From NCBI GenBank assembly GCA_028288775.1, contig JAQGHP010000140.1, forward strand, positions 1-5,966: a stretch of 5,966 nt of DNA. Reading direction: 5' to 3'. The translations under genes and the position numbers were made by a program. Below are positions 5,381 through 5,966 of this stretch, piece by piece; position 1 is the first letter of the stretch; every line of letters begins with the position of its first letter. Under the pieces are notes generated by a model that had not been told where the DNA came from, ran no database searches, and was given only the letters and a program-made list of their open reading frames with translations. The DNA comes from Phycisphaerales bacterium (GTDB lineage: Bacteria; Planctomycetota; Phycisphaerae; Tepidisphaerales; Tepidisphaeraceae).

Positions 5381-5926
5381 ATGAGCAAACAACGGGGTCT
5401 TGCATCCGTCCCCGAGAAGATGCGCGAGAAGCATGACGCGATCGTTGCCCTGATCGACGGCTTCAGCCGCGAGCATCTCAACGAGGAGTACCGCCTGCTC
5501 TGCGGGAGAATGGCCGGGGTGCTCGCCCGCAAGCGCCCTTCTCCCTTCACCAACGGCACCCCCGCCGCGTGGGCCGCCGGCATCGTGCGCGCCGTCGGGT
5601 GGGTGAACTTCCTCGACGACAAGACCCAGAAACCGTCCATCAAATTCACAGAAGTCGACACGGCCTTCGGCATATCCCCCGCAACCGGCGCGGCCAAGTC
5701 CAAAGCGATCCGCGACCTGCTCAAGATGTATGCGTTCGACCCCGACTGGACGCTGCCCAGCCGGATGGCCGACAACCCGATGATCTGGATGGTCAAAGTC
5801 AACGGGATGATTCTCGACGCCCGTCACGTCCCGCGCGTGATACATGAAGAGGCCTACCGCAAAGGCATCATCCCCTACATCCCGGCTGACGGACCGGGAG
5901 ATGGTTCGGCGGGATTGGGCGCGTAG
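5381..5926 (+). CDS. DUF6398 domain-containing protein
   Basis: The product has 181 residues and no signal peptide or membrane segment. It resembles the DUF6398 family from end to end: 'VPEKMREKHDAIV' (10-22), 'EHLNEEYRLLC' (31-41), 'LARKRPSP' (48-55), 'WAAGIVRAVGWVNFL' (64-78), 'AFGISPATGAAKSKAIRDLLKM' type segment (95-116), 'NPMIWMVKVNGMILDAR' (132-148), and the ending 'RKGIIPYIP' (160-168), followed by a Gly-rich tail. The function is unknown. The segment at 64-116 looks like a long helix followed by a helix-turn-helix, which hints at nucleic acid binding; this is an inference. ATG at 5381 is chosen because the family similarity begins about ten residues later and AAAGG lies 9 nt upstream; an in-frame GTG at 5339 has weaker support. 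It diverges from the protease operon and appears to be a single gene. No terminator is visible in the 40 nt that follow. Confidence 0.85.
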   Translation: MSKQRGLASVPEKMREKHDAIVALIDGFSREHLNEEYRLLCGRMAGVLARKRPSPFTNGTPAAWAAGIVRAVGWVNFLDDKTQKPSIKFTEVDTAFGISPATGAAKSKAIRDLLKMYAFDPDWTLPSRMADNPMIWMVKVNGMILDARHVPRVIHEEAYRKGIIPYIPADGPGDGSAGLGA

Positions 5927-5966
5927 CCCAGGGTTTGAAGGGAAGGCCATGCGCAATTGCCACAGA

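Noticed and set aside
5285..5956. Minus-strand open frames opposite the DUF6398 gene
   Set aside because: They are shadows; the plus-strand frame matches a known family over its whole length.
5953..5960. GCAATTGC palindrome after the DUF6398 gene
   Set aside because: It is a single 8-base palindrome without a loop, T-run or partner site, which is expected by chance.

Overview
The window is a GC-rich piece of bacterial chromosome. It most likely comes from a planctomycete or a close relative. The evidence for this is the mix of a lipid A gene (Gram-negative type envelope), a PEP-CTERM sorted secreted protein, an exported PDZ-PDZ-M6 metalloprotease, and an intergenic palindrome built on GCACGGGTT/AACCCGTGC. 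From memory that palindrome is typical of Planctomycetota genomes, where its accidental translation gives 'GTGFQPV'. The assignment is an inference, since there is no rRNA or other marker gene.

Layout from left to right. (1) Positions 1-621, minus strand: an exported TlpA-type thioredoxin with a WCGPC active site, cut off by the left edge. (2) Positions 622-741: a short divergent promoter region. (3) Positions 742-1941, plus strand: lpxB, lipid-A-disaccharide synthase, starting at GTG. (4) Positions 1942-2140: a convergent intergenic region dominated by a long imperfect hairpin whose arms are degenerate TCYTAA hexamers. (5) Positions 2141-2866, minus strand: a secreted PEP-CTERM protein with a PA14-like beta-rich domain. 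(6) Positions 2867-3126: a leader region followed by a two-unit inverted repeat element (REP/BIME-like). (7) Positions 3127-5218, minus strand: a two-gene operon of a PDZ-PDZ-M6 metalloprotease followed by a small Cys-rich CWC-domain protein whose start lies inside the protease gene. (8) Positions 5219-5380: a divergent intergenic region. (9) Positions 5381-5926, plus strand: a DUF6398-domain protein of unknown function. The last 40 bases hold no gene.

There is no single pathway here. Four of the six genes have an envelope theme: the periplasmic thiol reductase, lipid A synthesis, the sorted surface protein and the exported protease. Only the protease and CWC genes are convincingly co-transcribed. 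I saw no transposase, integrase, tRNA, CRISPR array or defence cassette. The parts that ordinary annotation would miss are the two intergenic repeat structures, the overlapping CWC gene, and the HTH-like core of the DUF6398 protein.
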